From Bacteroidia bacterium (GTDB lineage Bacteria > Bacteroidota > Bacteroidia > J057), in NCBI GenBank assembly GCA_022760475.1, contig JALEFZ010000059.1, positions 124,001 through 188,000 of the forward strand: a stretch of DNA of 64,000 nt, in the 5' to 3' direction. The notes beneath the pieces were generated by a model that ran no database searches, was not told where the DNA came from, and saw only the letters and a list, made by a program, of their open reading frames with translations. The translations under genes and the position numbers were made by a program. Of this stretch, positions 51,464 to 59,928 are shown in pieces (positions within the stretch are counted from its first letter, which is position 1; each line of letters starts with the position of its first letter).

Positions 51464-54400
51464 ATGGCATCTCCTTATGTTTTGGGCACGACTCCCCTCC
51501 AACAAGAAAATAAGCCCATTGAAGGCGAATACAAAGTACTTGACGGTCAAAAGTTTTATAAAATATCGAATTATGATTCGATGAGGCCGTTTTTCATTTC
51601 CCTTGTAAGTCACACAGACCATTGGCTTTTTATTTCCAGTACGGGAGGTCTTTCGGCTGGACGAAAGAACCAAAAACATACCCTTTTCCCTTATTATACT
51701 GACGATAAACTGACAGACAGTGCAGAGTTTACAGGTAGCAAAACCATTCTGAAAGTTAACAGAGAGGGAAAAACCTATATATGGGAGCCATTTTCTCAAG
51801 CTTACCAGCATTTGTATCCTATCAGCAGGAATCTATATAAAAATGACGCGGGGAATATCCTTATCTTTGAAGAGACCAATCACGAGCTCAATTTGAGCTT
51901 CCAATACAGTTGGAAGTTTTCTGCTAAATATGGTTTCGTTAAGCATTCCCAGCTGAGTAACCTATCAGACAGCGCAACTACAGTAAAGTTCTTGGATGGC
52001 TTGCAGAATATCCTGCCCTATGGCATTTCAAATATGTTGCAGGATGTGAGGAGTAACTTGAGCCATGCCTATAAAAAATGTGAGTTGGAAAAAGATTCAG
52101 GTCTGGGCTTATTTATGTTGAGTGCCATGATCGTTGATAAGGCGGAGCCCAGTGAGGCATTGAAAGCCACTACTGTATGGTCAGCTGGCATAGAAGCCTC
52201 CAACTATTTGCTCTCTAGCCGTCAGGTATCAAACTTCCGTTTGGGGAGAGAGATTGAGACTGAGGTCGATATGCGGGCAGAGCCAGGAAGTTATTTTATA
52301 GAAAGTTCAGTTGAGCTATCCGCTAAAGGTTCATCCGATTGGTTCATGGTAGCAGAGATCAACCAGGATCACTCTGCTGTCATCCAACTGATTTCCCTAC
52401 TTGAAAATGACAAGGCAGACTTGATCGCAGACCTCAATTCAGATGTTGCACTTGGAACTGAAGCCTTGAAGAAGCTCGTTGGAATGGCTGATGGCCTTCA
52501 AATGACTGGATATTCCCTCAGTGTAGGAAGGCACTATTCGAATGTACTTTTCAACATCATGAGAGGAGGAATTTTCGAAGAACAGTATAGCCTTGAAAAA
52601 AGTGATTTGCTAGACTATGTGAAGACCATTTGTCCCAAAGCCATGGATGAGCAAATCAGCTTCTTTGAGGATCTGCCAGAGGATATCCATTACATGGACT
52701 TGATCAATAGAGCAAAGGCAAGCAATAACTCCGATCTGGTTAGAATTTCCTACGAATACCTCCCTATCTCCTTCAGTCGTAGGCATGGAGATCCTAGCCG
52801 CCCTTGGAATAAATTCTCCATTGAAACGACCAAAGAAGATGGAAGCAAAAGCCGATATTATCAGGGCAACTGGCGGGACATCTTCCAAAACTGGGAGGCA
52901 TTGGCTATTTCATTCCCTGGCTACATCAATTCAATGATTACGAAGTTCGTCAATGCATCCACCATTGATGGATACAACCCATACAGAATCACCCGCAATG
53001 GCATTGACTGGGAGGTGATTGAGCCGGATGATCCCTGGTCATTCATTGGTTATTGGGGAGACCACCAGATCATATATTTGCTTAAACTGCTGGAGGTTTC
53101 GAATGCCCATGATCCCAATGCACTTAATGAGCTACTTCTGACAGATCACTTTGTCTATTCCAATGTTCCCTACAGAATAAAAAGCTATAAGGACATTCTT
53201 CTGGACCCACAGGATACCATTGACTTTGACGAATCAGAAAGTGAAATAATTGATCAAAGGTGTAGCGAGGCCGGTGGAGACGGCAAATTGGTGTATGATG
53301 AGGATGGCCAGATGGTACGAGCTACCCTGACGGAAAAATTGCTACTGACCCTGCTAACCAAGTTATACAACTTTGTCCCCGAAACCGGGATCTGGTTGAA
53401 CACCCAAAGACCAGAGTGGAATGATGCCAACAATGCCCTTGTAGGAAATGGGGTATCCATGGTAACCCTTTGTTACATCAGGAGATACATCAACTTCTGC
53501 CAGGAACTGTTTGGCAAACTGGATGTTGAATCCTTCCGTTTGAACGAGCCCGTTGTAAAGTTATTTAGGGGAATCGCCACCTGTTTTGAAGCTCATATTG
53601 AGAAAACCACCACAGGTTTCAGTGATGGTGAAAGAAAACAGATGCTGGATGAGTTGGGACTGCTGGGTGAGGTATACAGAATCCTGGGTTACAAGGGATT
53701 CATTGGCATGCATGATAACCTGAGTAAGCAGGAATTGATGGACTTCTTTGTAAATGCCCAGAAATATGTAGACAGTGCCATCAATCTCAATCGCAGGGAA
53801 GATGGATTATTCCACTCCTACAACCTGATTACATGCACAGATACTGAGGTTCAGGTTTCTTACTTATATGAAATGCTAGAGGGCCAGGTAGCCGTACTAT
53901 CTTCGGGCTTGTTGGATGCCCAGCAGTCTATGGATGTACTGGACGCATTGAAGGCCAGTCCTATTTACAGGGAGGATCAGTACAGCTATCTCCTATACCC
54001 CAATCGGAACTTGCCTCGTTTTCTTGCGAAGAACCTTATTCCGGAAAATTTTGTAGCAAGCTCCAAACTTGCTCAAACTTTACTTTCAGAAGGCAATCAG
54101 ACCCTCTTGAACAAAGATGTAAAAGGGAACTTCCATTTTGCTGGAGACTTTCACAATGCTAATGACCTGAAAGAAGCCTTGGAAAAGCTCTCAAATGAGG
54201 GATATGGAGAGTTGGTTGAGCAGGAAAAGGAAGCTTATCTGGAAGTATTCGAGGACATGTTTAACCACAAGGCCTTTACAGGACGATCAGGGACATTCTT
54301 CGGTTATGAAGGTCTGGGAAGCATTTATTGGCACATGGTTTCCAAACTTCTTTTGGCTACACAGGAGATTTTATATGCTTATCCTGATATGGATAATGAA

Positions 54401-54907
54401 TTGCGCGACAGGCTGGTGGACAGGTACTACGAGATTCGTGCAGGAATTGGCATCAATAAAAACCCTTCCCTTTATGGAGCCTTCCCGACAGACCCCTACT
54501 CGCATACTCCTGCACACAAGGGAGCACAGCAGCCAGGAATGACTGGCCAGGTGAAGGAGGACATCCTGAACCGCTGGGCAGAATTGGGTCTCAGGGTTTC
54601 AAATGGGGAACTATCCTTTACGCCTCAATTCATGCATCCGGATGAATTCCTTAAGGAAGCTGCTTCTTTCAACCTCTTTGACCAGGAAGGTCAGGCACAG
54701 ACTATCGAGCTGCAAGCAGGGGAAATGGGCTTTACTTATTGTCAGGTTCCGGTGATCTACTGTAAATCAGAGGCTAACCGTATTCATCTCCAAACTCAAA
54801 GCGGTGATATCACAATGGAAGGCCAGCATTTAGGTAAAGAACATTCAAAGCATTTGTTTGACCGAACAGGCCACATCAAACTTATTCGTGTAGAATTGGC
54901 TTTGTGA
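51464..54907 (+). CDS. Large cytoplasmic GH94-like carbohydrate phosphorylase candidate
   Basis: 1147 residues from the ATG at 51464; a TTG nine bases earlier is not preferred. No signal peptide or membrane helix, so it is cytoplasmic. The N-terminal 300 residues are beta-sandwich-like (WLFISSTGGLSAGRKNQKHT, TYIWEPFSQAYQHLYPI), followed by a large helical barrel with the stretch IGYWGDHQIIYLLKLLE and the acidic RPEWNDANNALVG (W655-N656-D657). This recalls the W-N-D catalytic region of GH94 and the longer beta-1,3-glucan phosphorylases of GH149/GH161, but I cannot assign the family firmly. The size fits the latter. It would split imported oligosaccharides with phosphate. Confidence 0.6.
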   Translation: MASPYVLGTTPLQQENKPIEGEYKVLDGQKFYKISNYDSMRPFFISLVSHTDHWLFISSTGGLSAGRKNQKHTLFPYYTDDKLTDSAEFTGSKTILKVNREGKTYIWEPFSQAYQHLYPISRNLYKNDAGNILIFEETNHELNLSFQYSWKFSAKYGFVKHSQLSNLSDSATTVKFLDGLQNILPYGISNMLQDVRSNLSHAYKKCELEKDSGLGLFMLSAMIVDKAEPSEALKATTVWSAGIEASNYLLSSRQVSNFRLGREIETEVDMRAEPGSYFIESSVELSAKGSSDWFMVAEINQDHSAVIQLISLLENDKADLIADLNSDVALGTEALKKLVGMADGLQMTGYSLSVGRHYSNVLFNIMRGGIFEEQYSLEKSDLLDYVKTICPKAMDEQISFFEDLPEDIHYMDLINRAKASNNSDLVRISYEYLPISFSRRHGDPSRPWNKFSIETTKEDGSKSRYYQGNWRDIFQNWEALAISFPGYINSMITKFVNASTIDGYNPYRITRNGIDWEVIEPDDPWSFIGYWGDHQIIYLLKLLEVSNAHDPNALNELLLTDHFVYSNVPYRIKSYKDILLDPQDTIDFDESESEIIDQRCSEAGGDGKLVYDEDGQMVRATLTEKLLLTLLTKLYNFVPETGIWLNTQRPEWNDANNALVGNGVSMVTLCYIRRYINFCQELFGKLDVESFRLNEPVVKLFRGIATCFEAHIEKTTTGFSDGERKQMLDELGLLGEVYRILGYKGFIGMHDNLSKQELMDFFVNAQKYVDSAINLNRREDGLFHSYNLITCTDTEVQVSYLYEMLEGQVAVLSSGLLDAQQSMDVLDALKASPIYREDQYSYLLYPNRNLPRFLAKNLIPENFVASSKLAQTLLSEGNQTLLNKDVKGNFHFAGDFHNANDLKEALEKLSNEGYGELVEQEKEAYLEVFEDMFNHKAFTGRSGTFFGYEGLGSIYWHMVSKLLLATQEILYAYPDMDNELRDRLVDRYYEIRAGIGINKNPSLYGAFPTDPYSHTPAHKGAQQPGMTGQVKEDILNRWAELGLRVSNGELSFTPQFMHPDEFLKEAASFNLFDQEGQAQTIELQAGEMGFTYCQVPVIYCKSEANRIHLQTQSGDITMEGQHLGKEHSKHLFDRTGHIKLIRVELAL

Positions 54908-54962
54908 TGTTGCTTTTAACTGATTAGGTTTCATCTATGAAGATGGGATCAGGCCATGCAAA

Positions 54963-54990
54963 CCCTGACAGGGTTATAACCCTGTCAGGG
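54963..54990. repeat. 28-bp palindromic repeat, copy B
   Basis: A perfect palindrome with arm CCCTGACAGGG, centre TTATAA and reverse-complement arm, also followed by CTA. It is the same element as copy A at 49938 with the two arms exchanged, so both have identical hairpin potential. It lies 55 bp after the phosphorylase-like gene. Confidence 0.85.
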
Positions 54991-55116
54991 CTACCCAATA
55001 CATTTGTAAAACAAAACCTAACGACATCCAAATCTCCTTTCAAAAAAGTGCTGGAGCAATATTTTTCCTGACTATCAACCCCTCAGAACATCATCTTCAG
55101 TATTCTCCAGATATCA

Positions 55117-57831
55117 TTACTCCAACTTGATTAGCTTATAGGTCATTGTTTGAGAACTCCGCCTGTCATAAACCCTCAGAAAATAAATCCCAGCCTTCCA
55201 ATGAGAGGCATTTATACTCCCTATTCCCCGAAAATCTCCCAAAGCCTCTATCAACCTCCCATCCAGGCCATAGGCCATGACTCTATAGGATTCAAATGGT
55301 GCTTCAATTTGAAAATTCCCATAACTTGGATTAGGATAAACCTTACCAGAAAAGCCTGATAGCATTTCTTTTTCCTGATTGGAAGTCGTTCCTATACAGC
55401 TCACATCATGAACATAAGGCAGTAGGGTCCTCTCGACTTTGTCGGTGCCGGCATCGGTAATGCAAGCATTGATGAGATCCCATCTAGTTTCCTTAATCAA
55501 GTCCACACACACGGGAACATTCATGGCCTCATTCTGTCTACCAGCAATTTTGCCACCAATGATTCCTGGACTACTCACAGCAGCAGAAGGGAGTAAAGAT
55601 CCCCCAAAGGACATTTGATAGTCGTTTTGCAATTGTTGGTTGGTTTTGCCAGCAAATTCGGAGAGGATGTAGCGCTCTCCATCAAAGAAGGTATAAGGAT
55701 CAGTGTCGCCAGGCAGAGGCGTATAGTTTGCAGCTTGCTCATCAAAATATAAACGCTGGTCGCTAAATGGTCCATAATTCAATACCATCCTGTCTGGCAA
55801 CAAAAAATAAGCAGGGTACTTATCTTCTGGAGGAGAAAAACTGGCCTCCATACGTATCTCCGCAGGATTAGAAAAAGCAGGATCTGAAGTTGTGGCCAAG
55901 CCGTGAATCAACAGGTCTCTAGGCTTTAGGGTAGGTGAAGGAATATAGAAGTTGGTTCCATTTTTCAGGTTTCCGCAGGATACTGTTATCTGCCCCTGGG
56001 GAGGCAAGCCAATTCCAGTCCCAAATCCCTCAATCGAGATATTTTTAAAACCAATATCATTCATGATTCGGTACATGCTTGCCCATATTCCCTTGGAATC
56101 TTGATTGGCATCCCCATTTACCATTCGTACCCCATCAAAGGTAACCCGCTCGGTGAAGTTGAGTTCTATCCCGGTATTGTAGATATTCCAGGCCGTAAAA
56201 TCCTTCAATGTAGAGTGAAGGGTATCAATGTAAGTGGCATCGTAGTCCGATTGGTCTCCGAAAAATGTAGTATGTAGGTAGTAGGACGAAAAACCAATGC
56301 TAGAAGCATAAGTGACATTGCCTTCAAATCCAGCAATCTTAACCCATCCCGTAGCCAATTCATTGATTTCATGATCAAAATGAAGTTGGGGAAGGCCAAT
56401 GTTGGCGGGATCAAAGGTGTTGCGCCATGAATTCGTAGGAGAACCAGGCTCAATTAGCCCTTCAGGCCAATAAATAAAACCATGCCCAGAACAACCAGCA
56501 GCTACATTCCCACTAAGAGATACCCCTCCCCCATGCACCCAAAATCCATCTCCCTGAAAAGCGAAATCCTGAGCATTTTCACGGGTATCGGGGGCATTTT
56601 CAGGGGCTTCAAAACGAAGTGGAAAATCTTCATTGACTGTCTGAATGGCTATATTGTTGGTAAATGATCCCAACTCATCTCCTGCCTCGGTTTGGAAAGC
56701 TCCACCAATCACCTTGTAAGACACATTGTTATCAAAATGCACAAAAGCTGAATGACTGGCATAAGCCCAACCCGGATCTTCCTCTACTACACAGCCACGC
56801 AGGTAAGCTGGATTCATGTTTTGCTTGACCCCTCCACGATGGAAATGGACAGAATATCGCCCTCGGATGTTAGAGCGAGAACCATTAACAAATTGATCAG
56901 ACTCACCAATGGTCCAATCGTTGATGGGGATGTCCTTGCGAGAGCGTCCCATCTGAAACATTTTGACATAGTTGAAATCCACATCCAGCGTGTGCATGAA
57001 CATGATATGCCCCCTGTCAAGGGTGTCTGTAGCATTTTCTGATTGGATGACAATGTTGCGGTCAAGATTGGCAACGTGTACAAACAAGTCGCTCGCAGGG
57101 CTTAAGTGGTTTCGAACCAAAGCTTGGTCAAGGCTGACAGTCTTTCCTGAAATAGCCTGAATAACAGCCACTTCATCACTTTTGGGATCTGCTATGTCTG
57201 TTCCTGTTATAACTATTCGGTCTCCCACTTCCCATCCTGAAGGAGCGGACTTCAAAATCAGGCTATTCTCTCCTTTCCGAGGATTGGTCGCCAATTCAAC
57301 CCATGCAGTTTTGGCAGCGCCATAAGCCACTGTCTTCCCCATAAGCACAAGGCCTTTCTCCCACTGGTCCGTATTGAGGTTTATGTCCCCTTCATCAACG
57401 ATGGTGATTTTACAGCTAATTCCTGCAGGAATGGGCTTATTGGCTGTACCTAATTCCAGCTCGCCCATCATTCCCTGTACGATGGTTTCGACCTTAAGCG
57501 CTGTATTTTTGTGGGTAGCAAAGGCCAGTTTTCCATCATTTCGGATGATTTTGATCCGGGTGGAAATCTCCCCGTCGATGGTCAAGCTTTTTCCTGAAGG
57601 AATATGGATTTTGGCCAGGTTAGTAGGCAACGATCCCCCCCAGGTATTTGGGTCAGACCAATTGCCTGAATTTTGGACCACATGACTTGCTTGATGAGTA
57701 GGGAGCAAGTCCAGGGGACTGGATTGCGGGAGTGGAAACTGGGCATAAAGATCCTGACTCAAGGCCATGATCAGCAGAACAGGAAGCCCTAATAAGGCCA
57801 TTCGTTTTCCTAATATTTCTGAAAACTTCAT
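55117..57831 (-). CDS. G8-domain secreted protein with T9SS sorting domain
   Basis: 904 residues from the ATG at 57831; the longer ORF starts with GTG and lacks a clean signal. A signal peptide (LLGLPVLLIMALSQDLYAQ) is followed by a G8 domain (about 50-175; NSGNWSDPNTWGGSLPT and IHIPSGKSLTIDG). A right-handed beta-helix follows (HIMFMHTLDVDFNYVKMF, GRYSVHFHRGG, WAYASHSAFVHFDNN). This resembles the hyaluronan-binding CEMIP/TMEM2 and PKHD1 group of animals and related bacterial proteins. The tail GKVYPNPSYGNFQIE and final MTYKLIKLE is a T9SS type A signal. It may bind or cut an extracellular polysaccharide; catalytic residues are not identified. Confidence 0.85.
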   Translation of the reverse strand: MKFSEILGKRMALLGLPVLLIMALSQDLYAQFPLPQSSPLDLLPTHQASHVVQNSGNWSDPNTWGGSLPTNLAKIHIPSGKSLTIDGEISTRIKIIRNDGKLAFATHKNTALKVETIVQGMMGELELGTANKPIPAGISCKITIVDEGDINLNTDQWEKGLVLMGKTVAYGAAKTAWVELATNPRKGENSLILKSAPSGWEVGDRIVITGTDIADPKSDEVAVIQAISGKTVSLDQALVRNHLSPASDLFVHVANLDRNIVIQSENATDTLDRGHIMFMHTLDVDFNYVKMFQMGRSRKDIPINDWTIGESDQFVNGSRSNIRGRYSVHFHRGGVKQNMNPAYLRGCVVEEDPGWAYASHSAFVHFDNNVSYKVIGGAFQTEAGDELGSFTNNIAIQTVNEDFPLRFEAPENAPDTRENAQDFAFQGDGFWVHGGGVSLSGNVAAGCSGHGFIYWPEGLIEPGSPTNSWRNTFDPANIGLPQLHFDHEINELATGWVKIAGFEGNVTYASSIGFSSYYLHTTFFGDQSDYDATYIDTLHSTLKDFTAWNIYNTGIELNFTERVTFDGVRMVNGDANQDSKGIWASMYRIMNDIGFKNISIEGFGTGIGLPPQGQITVSCGNLKNGTNFYIPSPTLKPRDLLIHGLATTSDPAFSNPAEIRMEASFSPPEDKYPAYFLLPDRMVLNYGPFSDQRLYFDEQAANYTPLPGDTDPYTFFDGERYILSEFAGKTNQQLQNDYQMSFGGSLLPSAAVSSPGIIGGKIAGRQNEAMNVPVCVDLIKETRWDLINACITDAGTDKVERTLLPYVHDVSCIGTTSNQEKEMLSGFSGKVYPNPSYGNFQIEAPFESYRVMAYGLDGRLIEALGDFRGIGSINASHWKAGIYFLRVYDRRSSQTMTYKLIKLE

Positions 57832-58030
57832 CAGGTTATTAATGATAAAAAGTGAAACAAGAAATTTAATGATTGCTTGAAAGCGGAGTTTTGTCTGGTT
57901 TGGCAAAAACACATTCTCTTAATCTGTAAGTTTTCCATTACCCTACCTACCACCGAATTTATCGGGCTATTTGCCAGGTCAATGTGAAGGGAGGAGATGA
58001 TAACAGGCATAAAATTTCCACCTGTTATGC

Positions 58031-58262
58031 TTAACTATGACTGTATGGGCTTCTCTCACCAATGCCAGACCCTGGTTTTGGTTTTTTGATTAGGTTGTGT
58101 TGGGTGGTGTACCCATGTGAGGCAGGAGCACCCCTTAGAAAAGGATTGCAAATCCAGAATCGCATTGGAATCCAGCTTGGTGCCATTGGCATTGATGCCC
58201 ACAGACTGGGCAAATAAGGCAAAGGACAATCCACGAATACCCACATTTCAACAGCCAGGAAT
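58031..58262 (-). pseudogene. Remnant of a tail-fibre-like surface protein
   Basis: The minus strand reads SFALFAQSVGINANGT, then AILDLQSFSKG, the usual start of the tail-fibre-like family. The continuation GVLLPHMGT is in one other frame and TQHNLIKKPKPG in another. At least two frameshifts therefore break the frame within about 60 codons, and nothing of the body of the gene remains. The intact relative in this window is the gene at 44938-46233. Confidence 0.75.
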
Positions 58263-58319
58263 AGGCTGAATCTGGTTTATCCAGTTATCCTACATTATCG
58301 AGGCCTCCAAATTTCTCTG

Positions 58320-58686
58320 TTAGGCCTTGAAGGAAATATGATCGGTATTGAGGATGTAATAGGCAGTAATACCTGGAATTACAACTACCAGGGGCACCAA
58401 AATTTTAAGGAAATCAGCAAATACCAATCCCTGCCTTGCTTCCTTCATTGACTTGGCGGTCAGACCTTTTTGGATAATGTATTGGCTAAAAGCCCTACTA
58501 ACCAAGGTTGGTCAGCCACATGGCACCAAAGACAACTGCAAGATCGGGCAGGTCTATAAAAGCATCTTTTTTGCCCCCTCTCCCATCAGGGATCATGGCT
58601 TCTCCTTTTTCGAATATCATATTGAAAGGGTCTGAGGCACCATCAATGATTTTTCTAAATCCGGCAAAAACGATCAATCTGTAGGA
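58320..58686 (-). pseudogene. Internal fragment of an SSS-family sodium/solute symporter
   Basis: Two pieces of one family lie in different frames: ASDPFNMIFEKGEAMIP, then DAFIDLPDLAVVFGAMWLTNLG; and after a one-base insertion near 58495, AFSQYIIQKGLTAKSMKEARQ, then LKILVPLVVVIPGITAYYIL. In intact solute:sodium symporters these are consecutive (DLPGLAVLxGxMW-NLGYWGFNQYII). Both the beginning and the end of the gene are missing. Symporters of this family commonly import alginate or uronate products in Bacteroidota, which fits the lyase genes downstream. Confidence 0.8.
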
Positions 58687-58744
58687 AAATAAAGAACCTG
58701 AAGCGACATTCTCTTCCTGCTTTGGAGCTCCATTTCTTCCCTTA

Positions 58745-59143
58745 CCAGCTATTGAATATGCGAAGTTGCTGGGAGAAAAAATACGACATGGAAATGAAAG
58801 CAATAATCCAATAAATATATGGCTAGTAAATACAGGCTGGACTGGCGGCCCTTTCGGGGAAGGTAAAAGAATTGAATTGGCCTACACCAGGGCAATGATC
58901 AAAGCAGCATTGGAAGGAAAATTGGAAAAAGCAGATACAGAAACCCTTAGCCTGTTTCAGCTTGAAGTACCCATTACCTGCCCAGATGTTCCAAATGCCT
59001 TATTAAACCCAAGGAATACTTGGCCTCAAGAAGAGGAGTACGATAAAAAGGAAAGTGAATTGGCACAAAGCTTTTTGGAAAACTTTAAAAAATATTCTAA
59101 TCCTGAATTTCCAGAAATAACCTCTGGGGGTCCTATTTTTTAG
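58745..59143 (+). pseudogene. pckA: C-terminal fragment of ATP-type phosphoenolpyruvate carboxykinase
   Basis: The plus strand reads IEYAKLLGEKI, then NIWLVNTGWTGGPFGEGKR, LAYTRAMIKAALEG, CPDVPNALLNPRNTWP and a final stop. This is the C-terminal 130 residues of PckA in a single open frame, with no upstream part. An apparent ATG at 58766 is internal. It abuts the symporter fragment, which runs in the opposite direction, so both were cut off at about the same point, around 58.69-58.75 kb. It is probably inactive because the catalytic core is absent. Confidence 0.85.
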
Positions 59144-59928
59144 CATCGGGATAAAGAACCTTTTCTATGTTCCAACTTTCGTAGTAGTAGTTGTAATCCG
59201 GATATCCGAAAGGAATTTATCCGGATTTTTACTTGAAAAAAGCTGACTTAGTCTTCTGCCAAAGATTCATTTTAAAAACCGAATAAATCACTAAAAGAAA
59301 ATTTTATTTTTCCCCTTTCAGATTTGCAATTATCTGAGAAAACTTATATAATTGAATAAGATTGGTTGACCAATTATTGGCTGACCAATTATTGGTTGAC
59401 CAATTATTCGCAAAAGGATTTTCAATTTACTAACTACAAAATCACTCGCTTATGATTAAACTCCTAAGATGATTCCCTCATGAGGGGAATTGCACCAACC
59501 CCCTCCTACATTGTATTACACAATCCTAGTCCGATTTATTTCCTTCCAAATGAGCAGCCCTTCACAAGCTCGTTTTAGGGATGGGATAGGGTAATATAAC
59601 TTGGAATCAATAGCCCTTTATAATCAAGGGTTACTCAGATCTTCTGTAATTTTTTTCAATCCCCCGCATTTACACAAAAAATAGTCAAACTATAACCCTG
59701 CCTACAAGGAGATGGGTTCAGACTTTCTATTGCTTTTAATCCTATTTGAGCGATGAGATAAAGCGTCTGTGTATGGCTATTGGTTCAATCAATTTCATCT
59801 AACTCAGGATTTCTAAATATAAAAATCCTGGACAAAATTATTTTTCCATGAAAAGAATTTTCACTTCACACGCAATTTCAGCTGACTCTGATCAGCTTGT
59901 TTTAAAAGGGCAAAAACAATCCTTCTTA
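59144..59928. other. 785-bp region before the PL7 gene
   Basis: It contains the operator-like triple repeat at 59362-59406, a small CCCTCAT/ATGAGGG hairpin near 59471, and the likely promoter of the PL7 alginate lyase gene. The part from 59848 is also open as an N-terminal extension of the lyase. No separate gene, tRNA or remnant is recognised between 59144 and 59847. Confidence 0.6.
59362..59406. promoter_or_regulatory. Three tandem 15-bp operator-like repeats upstream of PL7
   Basis: Units TTGGTTGACCAATTA (59362-59376), TTGGCTGACCAATTA (59377-59391) and TTGGTTGACCAATTA (59392-59406). Each holds an inverted TTGG/CCAA pair, ATTGG-4-CCAAT, resembling binding sites of GntR-family (FadR/UxuR-type) regulators of uronate use. 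The position about 440 bp before the first ATG of the alginate lyase gene suggests regulation by an alginate- or uronate-responsive factor. Confidence 0.65.

Noticed and set aside
57832..57912. Longer start of the G8 protein
   Set aside because: It begins with GTG and adds residues before a clean signal peptide starting at the ATG at 57831.
59362..59406. CRISPR array
   Set aside because: The three units are directly abutting 15-bp copies with no spacers, so they are operator-like repeats rather than CRISPR.
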